From the NCBI GenBank assembly GCA_008802785.1, contig VUYT01000031.1, positions 124,001 through 188,000 of the forward strand: 64,000 bases of DNA, read 5' to 3'. The position numbers and the translations under genes are program-made. Under the pieces are notes generated by a model that worked only from the letters and a program-made list of their open reading frames with translations, was not told where the DNA came from and did not search any database. The stretch's first letter is position 1; each line of letters begins with the position of its first letter. Positions 34,054 to 45,683 of this stretch are shown here, in pieces. Source of the stretch: Symmetrospora coprosmae (lineage: Eukaryota; Basidiomycota; Cystobasidiomycetes; Symmetrosporaceae).

Positions 34054-36874
34054 ATGTCCTTCAACAGCTCGACCGGCGGGATGGACTGGCCCCAGAGCCT
34101 TGTCTGGTCCAACAAGGTCGAGGTTCAGCTGCTCCTGGCAGACATACCCCTCATCGCGATGGGCGTGCTAGGCCTCGGATCTGCCATGCTTCTGCAATTG
34201 AGCAGCCGTCTGTGGGTGACTGCGACACCTACCTGCGAGTCCTGAACCACGACATGGCTAATTGGCATCCACTGCCTATCTGGATCCTCCTCCTTCTCAG
34301 ATCGCGGTGAGTGCCCCTGCATCCCCCGCATGCCTGACTTGTATGCATGCTCACAGACCCCGGCCTGTTCGCACCCAGCGAGTCCCTTCTCCTCACCTCG
34401 GCGATGCTGCTATCCTTCTGCACTGGCTTCTTCCATCTTTTATCTCTGCTCCACTCGGAGGATATCGTGGCCAACGCCGAATACGCCGGTTCCAGCGCAC
34501 TTAATGTGCTCTCTGAGCTGTTCGACGGCGCTTCTGCCGCTCTGGTCGTTGTCTTCATCTACTTCCGCCTTGTGCAGCTGATGAGCTTCAGCAGCAAAGA
34601 GTGCGAGGACCAGCACAACAGCGAGATCTCGTACTTTATGAGCGAAAAAGACGAGTTTGGAGTACAGATCAAGTGCAGCATCTACGCTGCGCTCTCGAGC
34701 CTGGTCACTATGCGGATCGCCTTTGCGACAGCAGTGAGTGCGATGCACCTCAAACATCGGTGTATAGAGCCTGAAAAGTCTTCCCCATAGACCCTGCTCT
34801 TCGCCCTCGAGGTCGCGTGGCGTCACCTGCTCCTCGGTCAGCGCAACCCGAGCTTCCAGCCCGTCTATCTGCTGAGCAACGTCGTCCACTTTCTTCTCCT
34901 CGTGAGTTGTTCTCTCGCCTCGCAGCATCAGCTTGCACCGATTGAACAAGCTTGTTCGCTATCGTTTCCCTTCGCAGCTCGGAGCAAGCGGTATTGTCGT
35001 GATGGAGCTCGTTCGAAGCAAGAAGCGCGGCAGATTTGCGCACTGCTGGCTTCCGATGCTAGCCGGGCTCGTTATCGACACTTCCGTCAAAATTGCTGGC
35101 TTCCCCGTCCTGGGATTCAGCATTACGCCCCTGGCCCGTCTCTTCTCCGCTGCGACTCTGTACATCTGGCTGCTGGACTTGCTCGTTTACGACTTCAAGC
35201 GCGAGCTGTCGGCTTCCAATTTCAGTTCTCCTGCTGGGACGCCCTACACCGAAAACGGCAACAGTCTGGATAGCGCTGCTACTGGCTCTTCGAGCTCGGG
35301 TGCGACTTCGTCATCGTCGAGGCGTGGCCCCCGGCCTCTGCTGCCGCCAAAGCAGCTGCGCCTGCTCGTCACCTCGCCTTTCAGAGTCGACTCGCCCCGG
35401 AAGACTGCCAACTCGCTCTCGCCATCCGTGGCACAGGCACAGGCTAGTCTAGCCGAGATTATGCAGGAAGAGTCAGGGTGGCAGCACAGAAAGTCCTTGT
35501 CTATCGGACCCATCATCCGACGAACGAGCAGGCTGCCTTCGTGGCTCATGGTCACCGGAACTGGGAAAAGCACCAGGGGCAAGAGAGGGTCGTCCGATAG
35601 CGGGGATGGTATCCTCGATGTCGACATCGAGCAGCAGGCTGGTCCTGCCGAGCTCGGGTCGGACTCTGATAGCGGCCAGGCGGCATCACACCACCACAAA
35701 GCGGGTCGAACACCTTCGAGCAGTCTGCAGTCGATCGAGCCTCCAATCACCAAGCAGAGTGCCATGCACTCACCCCGGCCATCCGTGTCCTCGACTAGTG
35801 GAGGAAGGTACGATCGGCGAGGCACCAGGCTTGACTCGCCCATCGAGGTCGAGATGCCGTTCGGCGGCAGTAACGTCAGCCGCAGCGTCAGCACCGAATC
35901 ATCCCGCATCACATCGCCGATCGCAGTCAGGGCCAGGTACCCCATCTTTGCAGCTGCGAACCTCCCATCGATGAACGAAGCGGTTGACGAGATACAGGAG
36001 GGCGAGACCCGTCTAGTTCCCACGCCTGCTAGCGAGAGGCTTCACGCTACTACCTTTTCCAATCACTCCAGCTACCACTCGACCCCATCCGGTAACCCGT
36101 CGCTGAACTCTCGAGAGAGCGCCATCTCGCTCTCGTACTTCCCTCGTCCGCCGTCACCGAGCTCTCCGAAGAACCATGAGAGCACGCAGTCAGGCACGGT
36201 ACCCGCCGGCGCATTCTTCCAGGATAAGCCACGCGTCCACCGGCGTACGTCAATGGCGTCCGAGGGTTCGCTTGCCCCGCCGCAGATGCCCGCTGCGCTG
36301 GCCCACCAGCACCAGCACCAGCACCAATTGAGCTGGCAGAGTTCTGACACGTTCGCTGGGAGTGTGGATAGTCTAGTCCCGCCTGGAGAGCACGGCAGGG
36401 GTTTCAACGTGACTTCGTGAGTCGCTTCATGCCTTTCCTCCCGGAGAAGCTCACACCTAGCTGAGATGACGGTATGGCACTGACAGCTTCATTGGAGCGT
36501 CAGCTGGTCCTGGGGAGCAGCAGGCCCGTCCGAGTACGCCCGACTCTTTCCGCGGAGGCGCGACCATCATGCGCGCCAACTCTGTCACACGGCACTCGGC
36601 CAAGCTGCTCGATAGGACCGCTTCTCTGCGCCAGTCGCGCACTTCATCGATCAAAGGCGCGTCTGTCACGCTGGCTACTTCGGCTCTCCCTCCTCGATCC
36701 GACTCGCTTAGACGGGGCGCAGGCCGCCACGGCACCCAGTCCCGCAGCAGCAGCGACGAGAGTCAGACAGGCTTCAAAGCTCCCGGCGTCTTCCTGACGA
36801 GGCCAGACGCTGTCAGAACCGTTTCGCACAACGCTGGCGTTCTGCGCGACTTGGTTGGTTCGTACGCTCGCTGA
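34054..36874 (+). CDS. Polytopic membrane protein with long Ser/His-rich tail
   Basis: Proposed exons: 34054..34164 (end uncertain; 34116 is the alternative), 34206..34306, 34379..34733, 34791..34901, 34978..36416, 36487..36874; about 834 aa. The first intron (41 nt as drawn) is the weak point; the remaining junctions match in phase. The N-terminal 330 residues contain about seven to nine hydrophobic helices, for example LPIWILLLL, LLLTSAMLLSFCTGFFHLL, ALVVVFIYFRLVQLM, VYLLSNVVHFLLLL and LFSAATLYIWLLDLLVYDF. The 500-residue tail is disordered, with Ser/Pro clusters and a His/Gln run (HQHQHQHQ), presumably cytoplasmic. Not recognised as a characterised transporter or receptor; a receptor-like fold is possible given the helix count and tail. 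Confidence 0.6.
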
Positions 36875-37212
36875 ATGCCCTTCCACCGCGGTCCAAGTCC
36901 GGACGAGACGGCTCGCAGTCACCGGGTGTTCAGACCCGCGCAAACACGTCCCGATCCTGCATCTGCATGTCAGGCTGCTTACTTTGGCTAGCCCCGTACT
37001 TCAGTGCCCACCCTTTCAAGCAATATATGCGGGCCTTGGCCGGCTCTCCTGATGTTTGCCACAGAACCGCCCTTTGATGTGGCTGCACTGGCACTTGAGG
37101 AGCTTTCGCGGTACTAAAGCAGGGCGCAAGAGGTCTCTGCTTAACTCTGCATCTCCATCTCCGTTCGCACATCCCCTGACAGCTTGACGCTCCTCGCATT
37201 CGAAATCACAAC
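36875..37212. other. Intergenic region
   Basis: 338 nt without a supported feature; the last part is presumed promoter of the small membrane protein gene. Confidence 0.35.
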
Positions 37213-37708
37213 ATGGCTCCCATCGCTTCCGTCTCGCACATCCCCGCAGCCGCCTATGCCGTGGCAGCGGCTACTCGCGCCTCCTCTGTCGTCGTCGCCA
37301 ATGCAGCTGGCTCTGCAACTGCCTCGACTGCCGACGCCGTCTCTGGGATCCGGCTGCGCGTGCTCCTTGAGGGTTCTCACCCATTCTGGCTGCGGATGCT
37401 CGTCGTGATGCTCTACGCGTGGGTCGGCGCGTGTCCCTCGTGCAAGAATCGCGCTGACGTCGTGTGCATGATCCCGCAGCACGCTCATGTCGCTCATCGG
37501 TCATTCCGTGCTCCTGCTCATTGCATCGGCCTGCCAGAGCGTCTCCAATGCCATCGACAGCTTCCGGCAGCGCCCTATCCGACTCGACGAGTACTCGGAG
37601 GTCCCGCAGAGCAGTACCGCCGTCGAGCACTTTGAAGGTGCCACGACCGTGCTTCTGCCTCGCGTTGACTGCTGCTGTGACCGGTGCCCATCTCTTGAGA
37701 AAGCTTGA
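37213..37708 (+). CDS. Small single-span membrane protein, hypothetical
   Basis: Two exons, 37213..37418 and 37480..37708 (phase 2, GTGGGT donor); 144 aa. An Ala/Ser-rich N-terminus leads to LRMLVVMLYAATLMSLIGHS and LLLIASACQ, a continuous hydrophobic segment formed across the splice junction (residues about 60-92). The junction is supported because it produces one uninterrupted helix. The tail is polar, with LDEYSEVPQ and a Cys-rich end VDCCCDRC. Another 3' end using a further intron from about 37641 cannot be excluded. No family is recognised. Confidence 0.5.
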
Positions 37709-38057
37709 GAGACAGTCGGGCTCACGAAGCAAGGGCGCATCATCGGCCCTGAAAGGACATTCCTCCGCAATCTAGACCAGCCTTTCTCTCCTGTCTCCTT
37801 CCCTGTAGCTTTATCGGCATACTATCGTTACTGTCCGTGGATTGAACGTCAGTCATGTGTGTCGCCGGTCGCGCTTCTTGTCAGCCCGGTCAGTCTCGGT
37901 CTATCGGCCTGCCCCTTTCTTCAGCTCTCTGCACACTCCCCACCCGGCTTGAAGCAAGCAAGCGTGTACTGGATGGAGCAGGAGTATCTGAGCAGCGACA
38001 GACGCGCCGACTCCACTGTCAATGTGACTGGCAGTCTGTTACGGTGAAAACAGGACG
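37709..38057. other. Intergenic region
   Basis: 349 nt upstream of the zinc-finger gene. Nothing beyond presumed promoter sequence is seen. Confidence 0.35.
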
Positions 38058-41000
38058 ATGGAGGAGGAGAGGACGACAGATGGACGCGATTCTAGCCACA
38101 GGCAGCAGCAGCATCAGCAGCAGCAAAGACAGCAGAAGCTGCAGCACCAGCACCGCCAAGCAGCAGCAGCAGGGACAGCACCGCCGACGAGGTCACAATT
38201 CCTAGGATGCTTTGCATTGAGCAGGACAAAGAGCAGCAAGGCTGCCGCAGTGCTGAGGGAGGACGACGGCCTTCCGGAGCAGCTCAGGAAGCGGAAGCGG
38301 AGTCAACAGGAGGAGGGGCAGCAGCAGCATCCAGCGCCAGCAGCACAGACGAAACGGCAGAAGCTCGTGCGATGCGAGTCCATCGTCAGTATCTCGAGCA
38401 GTGTGAGTGTGCGCTGCTGTCTGTGCCGCTCCTGCTGCGAGCTGACGTGTATCGGCCTGATCTATACACAGGAATCCTCGTCATTTGACCCGACCGCGCT
38501 GCTCGCAGAGCACGAGGAGACACCCCAGCAGCGCATCACAGGCGCAGAGGACGACTGGCTGTTCACATCGTTCTCCAAGCACGCAACATCGGCATCGCAC
38601 TCTCCTACGAGAAGAGCGTCCGACTGCGATGCGACCAGACCGACGTCCCGGCGGACAGCGGCGCCAGCGGCCACCCCGGAGCTCGAAGAGGCACCGCTGT
38701 CAGAAGCAGAGAAGAGGGAGAGGCTGCGCCGGGCGGAGCTTGCACATGGTCATGGCCATGTAGCTGTTGCTGCTGTCCCGTCCTCGGCGGCTGCACCCGC
38801 TCGTCGCGTCCCCACCGTGGCCACGATCACGTCGCCGGCCCCGCCCCGCGACCGAGAGCACGAGCAGCACGAGGAGGCGTCCGACGCGCAACAAAAGCTA
38901 GCCCGGCACAGCAGCAGCAGCAGTGGCAGCTCCCGCAGCTGGAAGATCACGGATGCCGCTACGTCGGCCCTGCCGCCATTCTGCCCGCCGTCATTCGCAG
39001 GGCATACAGTCGCGCCACCTGCTGCCGTAGACCAGGAGGGACCGTCTGCGATTGCCGACACGCAGCAGCAGCAGCAGGTCCCTGACTCGGCGGAGAGCAC
39101 CAAGACTGCCTTCTTCAGCAGCCCCGCGCCCTCGAGTCAAGGCTCACTCGCTAGCAGTCGCAGCTGGTTACAGCTCGCACCTCCGTTGGACCCTGCAATC
39201 GCAAAGCCGACTGCAGTAGCGCCTGCATCTGCACCATCCTCACTGGTCCAGGCGCAAGCCACGGATGCTAGCACTCGAACGTCTCAACCCTCGAGCGGAG
39301 ACTGCGTGGAAGACTCGCAACGAGCTGGAGCGCCATCTTCGGCTGCGCCGGGACGAGCGACCCCAGAAGTGACAGCCAAGGAGGAGACTGCTCAGCCAGC
39401 AACGGCGATTAGTAGATCTGTAGATCTTGCAGCCAGCCAAGGCCGTCTTAGAGCCTCCCACGCAGCGGGCGGGACCACGTCGACTTCGGCAGCTTCGGTC
39501 GACGATTTGCCACGGTCTGCCAGCACAAGCGACAATGCCGCAGCAGGATCTCCGGAGCTCAGATCCACTTCACCAGAAGTGGTTGTTCCGAATCGAAGCG
39601 CCCGCCAGCCCGCTCGTCCGCCGCGCCTCGCAGCGACCATTGACACGGACGACGAGACGGCCAGCGACAATGCCCTCCGGCCCGACTTTGGCAAGAAGCG
39701 ACAGTCCCTCGCCAGAAGGAAGCCAAGAGACGCTCCTAGCGGAAGCCGCAGGGACAGCCAAGGCTCGGCGTCTGGAACGGAGACGCAGACGAGGAAACAT
39801 GGTCGTCGGAAGCTGAAGCTGCAGCTGCCTGCTGAGAGCGACACCCAGACGGACGGATCTCGGGCGTCTAGCGCGTCAGGCAGGCTAGCGATGGCTCTTG
39901 CCAAGCCGTTCGCCCGTAACCCGAACCCAACAAGAGAGGAGAAGATTGCGCTTGCTGCTCGCACAGGCCTGACAACGAGTAAGTCGGGTCATGACGCCTC
40001 TGTATCATTGATCAACCCGCTGATTCCCTCATTTCTACAGAACAAGTCGGCGATTACTACAGCAAGGAGCGGCGCCGTGCTGGTATTCCCACACTTCTCC
40101 GCCCTGGCCAATACCGTACATCAGCGTCGCTCGAACCGCTCGGCACGACCTCGGCCGTCTCGGATCGCACATCCTCCGGTAGCGGCAGTAGCAGCAGCGG
40201 TAGCGAAAGCGAGACTGAGCACGTTAATATCGTCGAAGAAGCAGATACGTACGATGATGCGCGGTACAAGGACGCTTCGTCGCGGCGCGTCAAGGCGGAG
40301 CTCGAGCGGGCGAAGAAGGAGCTGCAGCCATTCTTCCCCTCATCGTCTCTGACGTCCATCGCCGAGAGCGATGCATCCGCACATACGGTCACGCTTGCAG
40401 CTGGTACACGCCCTACCAAGTCAGCACGCAAGGAGAAGCTTGTTCGGGGCAGGCTCACTGCGGCGCAAAAGGGCAAAGGGCGCGCCATCGAGACGGCTAA
40501 GGCAGCAGAAAGCAGCACAGAGCATGACTTCAGCTTTGACGACACCGACATCGAGCCAAACAAAGTCCCCTCTCGGCCAGTTTCGCGCCTGGGTAGACCA
40601 GGTCGAGGACAGCCGAGTCGAGTGGGCCGAGCAGCATCGGGCCGTCCGCCCAGAAGCAGGCATGGCCCCGGCGGTCACATCAGCTACCAAGTGCCGGCCA
40701 GACCACCGACGTCATCGGGCGCCACCAAGCGCACGAAACTGGGTTCTGGACTCGTGCCCCCACCTGCCTTCGGCGAGGTCGAAGCCAATCCCGTGCGGTA
40801 TACTCGCTCGCGCACCTCGCTCGCTAATCCGAACGCGGCGCAGTGCCACCGCTGCGAGGCCTTCTACTCGAAGTCGGGCTGCTTCAAATGCATCACCTGC
40901 GTTGGCGCCGTGTGCCAGCGATGCCTCATTGAGCATTATTCGGACCAGGGCGTTTACATTGCCATCGTGGCTTTTCTCGTAAACAAGATGAGGGAGGAGC

Positions 41001-42545
41001 TGCGGCTGGCCAAAAGTCAGCAACACAAAGGTACACCTGATCTGACGGACGGCGCTGCGATGGAGACCGGCACTTTGGCAGCTGGGGGCGAGGTCGGCTT
41101 CTCCAACTCGGCAATGAATCGGGTCTTCAATCTCCCGCCCACGGTCGATCTCTCCACCCTGGATTTCCAATGCCCAGTCTGCAAGATGCTCTGCATGTGC
41201 GCGAACTGCTTGCGTGGGCCATATCCCATCGGTCACCCGCTGCACAAGAGCTCCCTTCTTGCTGCTGCTGCCGAGGCCGAAAACCCGTCGCAGCCGGAGC
41301 AGTCCGGAGACGGAGACGATGAAGATTGCGACATCGACGAGGATGCCATCCAAGTCGTCACTGGCAGGCGGCGACCGCTACCTCAGTCTGACAGCGAAGA
41401 CGGGGTCGAGGTCGAGGTCGAGGTCGAGGTCGAGCAGTTCTCGCCGCCAACGACCACCACCAGGCCGCACCATGCTCGCAGGCGGTCCTCAAATTGTCCA
41501 GCGCCTTCCTCGTTCTCCGTCTATCGCTCGCAAGAGGCCCTGCAGCAGGCTCGAGCGGACCGCCGACGTATGGATGAGGACGAGACCGAGGCTGTTCCTT
41601 TCGTGGTTGCGCGACCGAAGAGCACGGCACCGTCCAATCCGCGCGCAAATGCCGTGCCGAGGTTGGGTAGCCCTCCTCTGGCTCATCCTTCCCCTCGTGT
41701 GACCCAGAAGGTTGGTGAGATCCCAAGTGCAGCTCAGACCGAGGCCGTCATGCCAGTCCGCCGAAGCGCCAGAGTGCGTCTGGCCACCAAGGTCGGGGAG
41801 CAGCTTGGCGCTGGGAAAGGAGGAAAGTCGACGACAGCAGGGTGAGTAGTGAAGTCAATCAAGGCGAGACGAGAACTCTGCTAACGCCTTCCATCGTCAT
41901 AGTATCGCCAACAGACCCGCCGAGCCGGTCTTCACCTTTCCCGATGGTACCTGGTCGACTGCAGCAACGCCGGGGACAGAGTACGAGGCGCATATGCTCG
42001 AAGAAGCGGATGAGGTGGAGAACGAACCCCCGACGATTGGCCCTATGGAGGGCTTGCAGGCTGAGCTGGCGGACGCGGGCCATATGACCATCGAGCAGGG
42101 GGACGAGATGGTCAGGCAGTTCGCGTCGATACCGGATGCGCCCGCGACCGGGCTCTACGATGATGGCGACACTATCATCCCCGACTTCGCGTACGCTTTT
42201 TCGGGCTCTCTAGGCGAGCCGGACAAAACGCAGACTGCCAGCACGCTCGACATGGCAACTGGCTCGACCTTCTCCACGGCCAGCACCGATTCCTCCCTAG
42301 CGTCGCCGTCCGCCTTTCCCGACGGCCACTTCGCGGCTCTGCAGAGCTTTGATAAGGACTCGACTAATCCGCCCGCTTTCCTCGACCTCGAGGCTTTCAT
42401 CCCTGATCACATCGCCAGTCGCCCAGGCGACGATTGGATGGACTATACCAGCGGTCTGAACTTCAGTCCGAGCAAGTGCGGCGGCATCGGGTTCGACAGT
42501 GCTGACTGGCAGCAGACTCTCCAGCTCTACGATGATGCGTTCTAG
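38058..42545 (+). CDS. CDCA7-type zinc-finger protein (zf-4CXXC_R1)
   Basis: Four exons: 38058..38402, 38472..39978, 40041..41841, 41903..42545; 1431 aa. The first intron is 69 nt and in frame, but GTGAGT...ACAG edges and the Cys-rich translation of the insert support splicing. The N-terminus has Gln and Ala runs from CAG/GCA repeats. The key domain lies at about 885-1010: CHRCEAFYSKSGCFKC, CVGAVCQRCLIEHYSD and, after a 65-residue insertion, FQCPVCKMLCMCANC. Its CxxC pairs match the zinc-finger domain of CDCA7/R1 proteins, which in animals and plants bind hemimethylated CpG and recruit the HELLS/DDM1 remodeler. A QVGDYYSKERRRAG motif begins exon 3, and a repeated Val-Glu stretch follows the finger. 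Nuclear location and a role linked to DNA methylation or chromatin are inferred from the family. Confidence 0.8.
41405..41435 (+). repeat. GGTCGA microsatellite inside the zf-4CXXC_R1 gene
   Basis: Five tandem GGTCGA units in frame encode a Val-Glu run just downstream of the zinc-finger domain; length likely varies among strains. Confidence 0.8.
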
Positions 42546-42897
42546 CCAAAGAGTAGCGACAGCATTGCAGAAGTGTGTTGTGTATATCCAGCAAAGGCCA
42601 TATCGCTCTACCCCCAAGCATGCTGTCCGTTTTCAGTAGTCTTCCCCAAAGCAGACGCTCCCCAGTCAGTCGTTATGATAGGCGATAGATGCAAGTGCGG
42701 AGCGCAACCCCGCCTTTAATCCGGAGCATATGTGAAGCTCGCCATCGAGAAAGCGCTTGGCAGACTTGCACGGTTAGGGGACAGACTACGTCCGGCAAAG
42801 AGCTTAAGACAGATTACTAGCTGGGTTGTGACAGCTGATACCGCTATGTACTGGAGGGTAGTCACCACTGTCCACCACATTCTGAAATCCCGAGAGA
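42546..42897. other. Convergent intergenic region
   Basis: 352 nt between two stop codons; 3' UTRs of the flanking genes presumably meet here. No feature is supported. Confidence 0.4.
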
Positions 42898-43832
42898 TTA
42901 CTCCGATCCACTCCAGTCCACACGCGCAGGCCCGCTAATCTCTCGCTTGGGCTTCTTCTTCGGAGGCGGCTTCTTAGGTGGGGGCTTTTTCGGAGGGGGC
43001 TTCTTGGGAGCTGGCTTCTTGGGCGGCGGCGGAGGAGGTGATGGAGTCTTTACGAGTGCGAGATCGTCGTCAACTTTTCGCCTTGCTTCGAACATGCTAG
43101 GATTCGGAGAAGCACTTACCCCTGGTTCACAGAGTGCACCGAGGGGCTGACTGCACCCTTGTGGCGGCACGTTGATGCTGTTGATGCTGTACAGCGCAAT
43201 GCATGTCCCTTGGTAGTTGTCCGTGTTCCACGAGCGGATCCAGGCCCCCACTCCACCGGTCATGGAGGTGGCTTGACCCCAGTTGTACGCCTGGAACAGA
43301 CAATGGAAAGTGCATTGAGCAAGTGCGATTCTTACTCATGCTGACGAGTGGGCGATCTACTCACGTCGATAGCGGCAAGCTGCTTGCCTGGTCCGCAAGC
43401 TGCTGCTGCCGCGTCCCTTGTGAAAGCTCCGGGAATGAACGTGAGAGGGTGCGTCGTAGGTGGAGGTAGGATCTGCCTCTCGTGCAGGCTGAGGGCCTTT
43501 CTCTGTTCCCTCTCCTCCTCTTCCCTTCTCTCCGATGGTCCACTGCGTGCCCTCTGTAGTGATGGTCGTCGGCCAGGGAGCCGGTCCTGGTCATCTGGCT
43601 GGCTGGCATGCGAGGCGTAATACAAGGGACCTTCCGAGCTGCGTTGAAGTGGCAGTGGAAGAGGAGTTGCGCTGACAGCCCCTGTATGAGCGCAATGTCC
43701 ATCGCTGAGGGACAGGCGCAGCACAGGCGAAGTGTGACTCAAGCAGAGGGCGAAGAAAAGCCACGCTGCGCAGCGTGCAGGGCCGGGCAGAGACGTTGGT
43801 GTCGTCGTGCCAGACGATGTCGACCTTGTCAT
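42898..43832 (-). CDS. Predicted secreted/cell-surface protein with Pro-Lys repeats
   Basis: Two exons, 5' to 3': 43365..43832 and 42898..43290 (phase 0); 286 aa. A hydrophobic segment near residues 20-42 (AAWLFFALCLSHT) is a likely signal peptide or anchor. A basic/acidic linker with RRxxER clusters follows, and then a compact domain CGPGKQLAAIDAYNWGQ, GVGAWIRSWNTDNYQGTC, INSINVPPQGC and LGALCEP with four Cys, which looks extracellular. The C-terminus is a run of PPKKP units (about 240-275), encoded by a degenerate tandem repeat. A GTAAGT after LCEPG (intron from 43119) may indicate another small intron, but the frame is open through it. I do not recognise the domain. Alternative start codons exist upstream up to 44090. 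Confidence 0.6.
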
Positions 43833-44754
43833 GACTGGCGGGTGAAGGAGCTGGTACGGTCCCAGGCGGGGAAGAGCGAGTGCCAGACTCGCTGGATCCG
43901 TCGAGGGAAGGAGGAGAATGTTCCTCTGATCAGCCCAGCTGACCGGCGGCACTCGTCGGAGAAGCAGTACGCGAGGGGAGATGGAGCGAGTGTCGAGGAG
44001 GTAGAAGGATGTGCTGACGCCCCCCGGGCTCTCTTGTGTTTCAGCCTGAAGAGGCGGGCGGGCCTGGCGAGCTCGCTTTTCACACCGCAAACCGCATCCC
44101 GGAGCTCAGACCGCGGCTCACGCGCGGAGCTCGAGAGTTGCGGGAGGCCGCGCTCTCATGTTGACGTGTTTGCCTCCTCTTCGGCGGCGATTTGGAATCG
44201 GACTGGCAGAATCCGTCGAAGCGCGGGCGTGGCTTTGCCCCATCACCTTCGCAGCGCAGGCATATCAATCTGGACCGAGCAAGATCAGCGTGCTCTCAGT
44301 TGTGCACAACGCGACACGATGCGATATGCGATGCAGGTCCATTGCATCGTCCTCGTATCGTCTTCCTCAGACAGGTAGTGCGTCACACAGAACGTCAGCT
44401 GTGCGCGACACGCCGGCAGAGCCAATGATCGTGCGAACTCGCTCCTGACGTCCTGGCTATCTATGCATGGGCTCTGCTGCAATCATCGTGAAAGACTCTG
44501 ATCTCTGCATTGCAGATCCGCAACTGATCTGGATTGGCGAGATGCGAAGGGCTCCTGATCGGATGGCCGTAAATGATATTGCCCGGACGAGGTTTCCGCT
44601 CATCATCCCGGGAGGACACGACATTCTTCTAACTCTCCTGCTGTTCCCGTACAGATTACTGACTGACAAAGAGTCCATGACCACTTCTGATGCGCTCCTG
44701 TCACTGCGAAACTGCGAGATACTGACTGCACTGATGGACGTCTCGACCTTCTCC
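43833..44754. other. Gene-free stretch
   Basis: 922 nt between two minus-strand genes. Frames here are upstream extensions or chance; no supported feature. It includes the promoter of the upstream gene. Confidence 0.45.
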
Positions 44755-45683
44755 TCAGAGGCCCACCGCCGTGAAGAAGGCGCAAAAGGCGCAGACGACA
44801 AAGACAAAGAAGACGCCCGAGGCGGTACCGACGACTTTGTTCATGACGGCGTCGCTGGTGTGCTGCACTTCGGCCGTTGCCAGGTGGGTGGCCTGGACTT
44901 GTCCTTCTTGCGCCTCTGCGCGGACGGGGTCTGTTGCGGCAGAGGCAGCCGTAGCATTGCTGGAACCGACCTTGCGAGCGTGCACACCCGCAGAAGCGGA
45001 GCTTGAAGCGGGCGAGGACGGACTCGGAGCTGAGTCGGAGACAATGATGGGGTATGCGATGTCCCCGCTGCTCTTGATGTCGTATCCTGCTGCGATGCAT
45101 CGAGGCAGGGCGGCTGTGGGGAAGGCGACCGCTTAGTTGCGGCGTCCGCACCGTAGATACGCAAGAAACGGCTGATTTACATTCAATGTACCTGGCCAGC
45201 GGCAACGTGTCACCAGAGCCTTCATTGAGGACGAACGGATCGCACTTGGCGCATCTGCGAAGGGCGCGTTGGAGAAACGGCCTCAGTCTCAAAAGATGCA
45301 CGTGCACTCTGGATGACGCGAATCGGCGCGAGAGGGGACGCACTGGATGAGCGTGTTGAAGACGTCTGGGGGGCAGACGCAGGACGCCCAGCCGTCACAC
45401 TGCAAGAGGTCGGCGCTGCGGGCATCGCAGGAGCTGCGGTGATGGTTGCAGCAGCATTCAGCAAATTAATTCTTGGAGGTCCGACCGCGCGCGTGGGTCC
45501 AAGCTGGGCCAGAGGAGAGGGACAAGCGACCCACATCTTGCAGTCGCCCTTGAGGGATAGCATCGATGGAGGGAGGACCTGTCTTCGCTGCAGGTGAGCA
45601 GCTGCTGGACGTTGGTGTGCTCGAGCGCCAAGTGCAAAGACGGCCGACAGGAGAAACAGGGCAGGCGGGGCAAGAGCGAGCAT
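44755..45683 (-). CDS. Cys-rich secreted protein with C-terminal hydrophobic anchor
   Basis: Four exons, 5' to 3': 45486..45683, 45302..45399, 45181..45254, 44755..45113; 242 aa, all phases consistent (0, 2, 1). A classical signal peptide MLALAPPALFLLSAVFALGA precedes a Cys-rich domain: CKMWVAC, CDGWASCVCPPDVFNTLIQC, ECTCAKCDPF and a last Cys in ALPRCIAAGYD. The Cys spacing recalls CFEM-like fungal extracellular domains, although it is not a clear match. A Ser/Ala-rich region follows, then a C-terminal hydrophobic stretch VGTASGVFFVFVVCAFCAFF to the stop, as expected for a GPI-anchor signal or TM tail. Likely located at the plasma membrane or cell wall. The frame stays open upstream of the ATG, but the signal peptide fixes the start. 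Confidence 0.72.

Noticed and set aside
38099-38180. CAG-rich repeat as a mobile or structural element
   Set aside because: It is an in-frame Gln/Ala-coding microsatellite in the zf-4CXXC_R1 gene, not a separate element.
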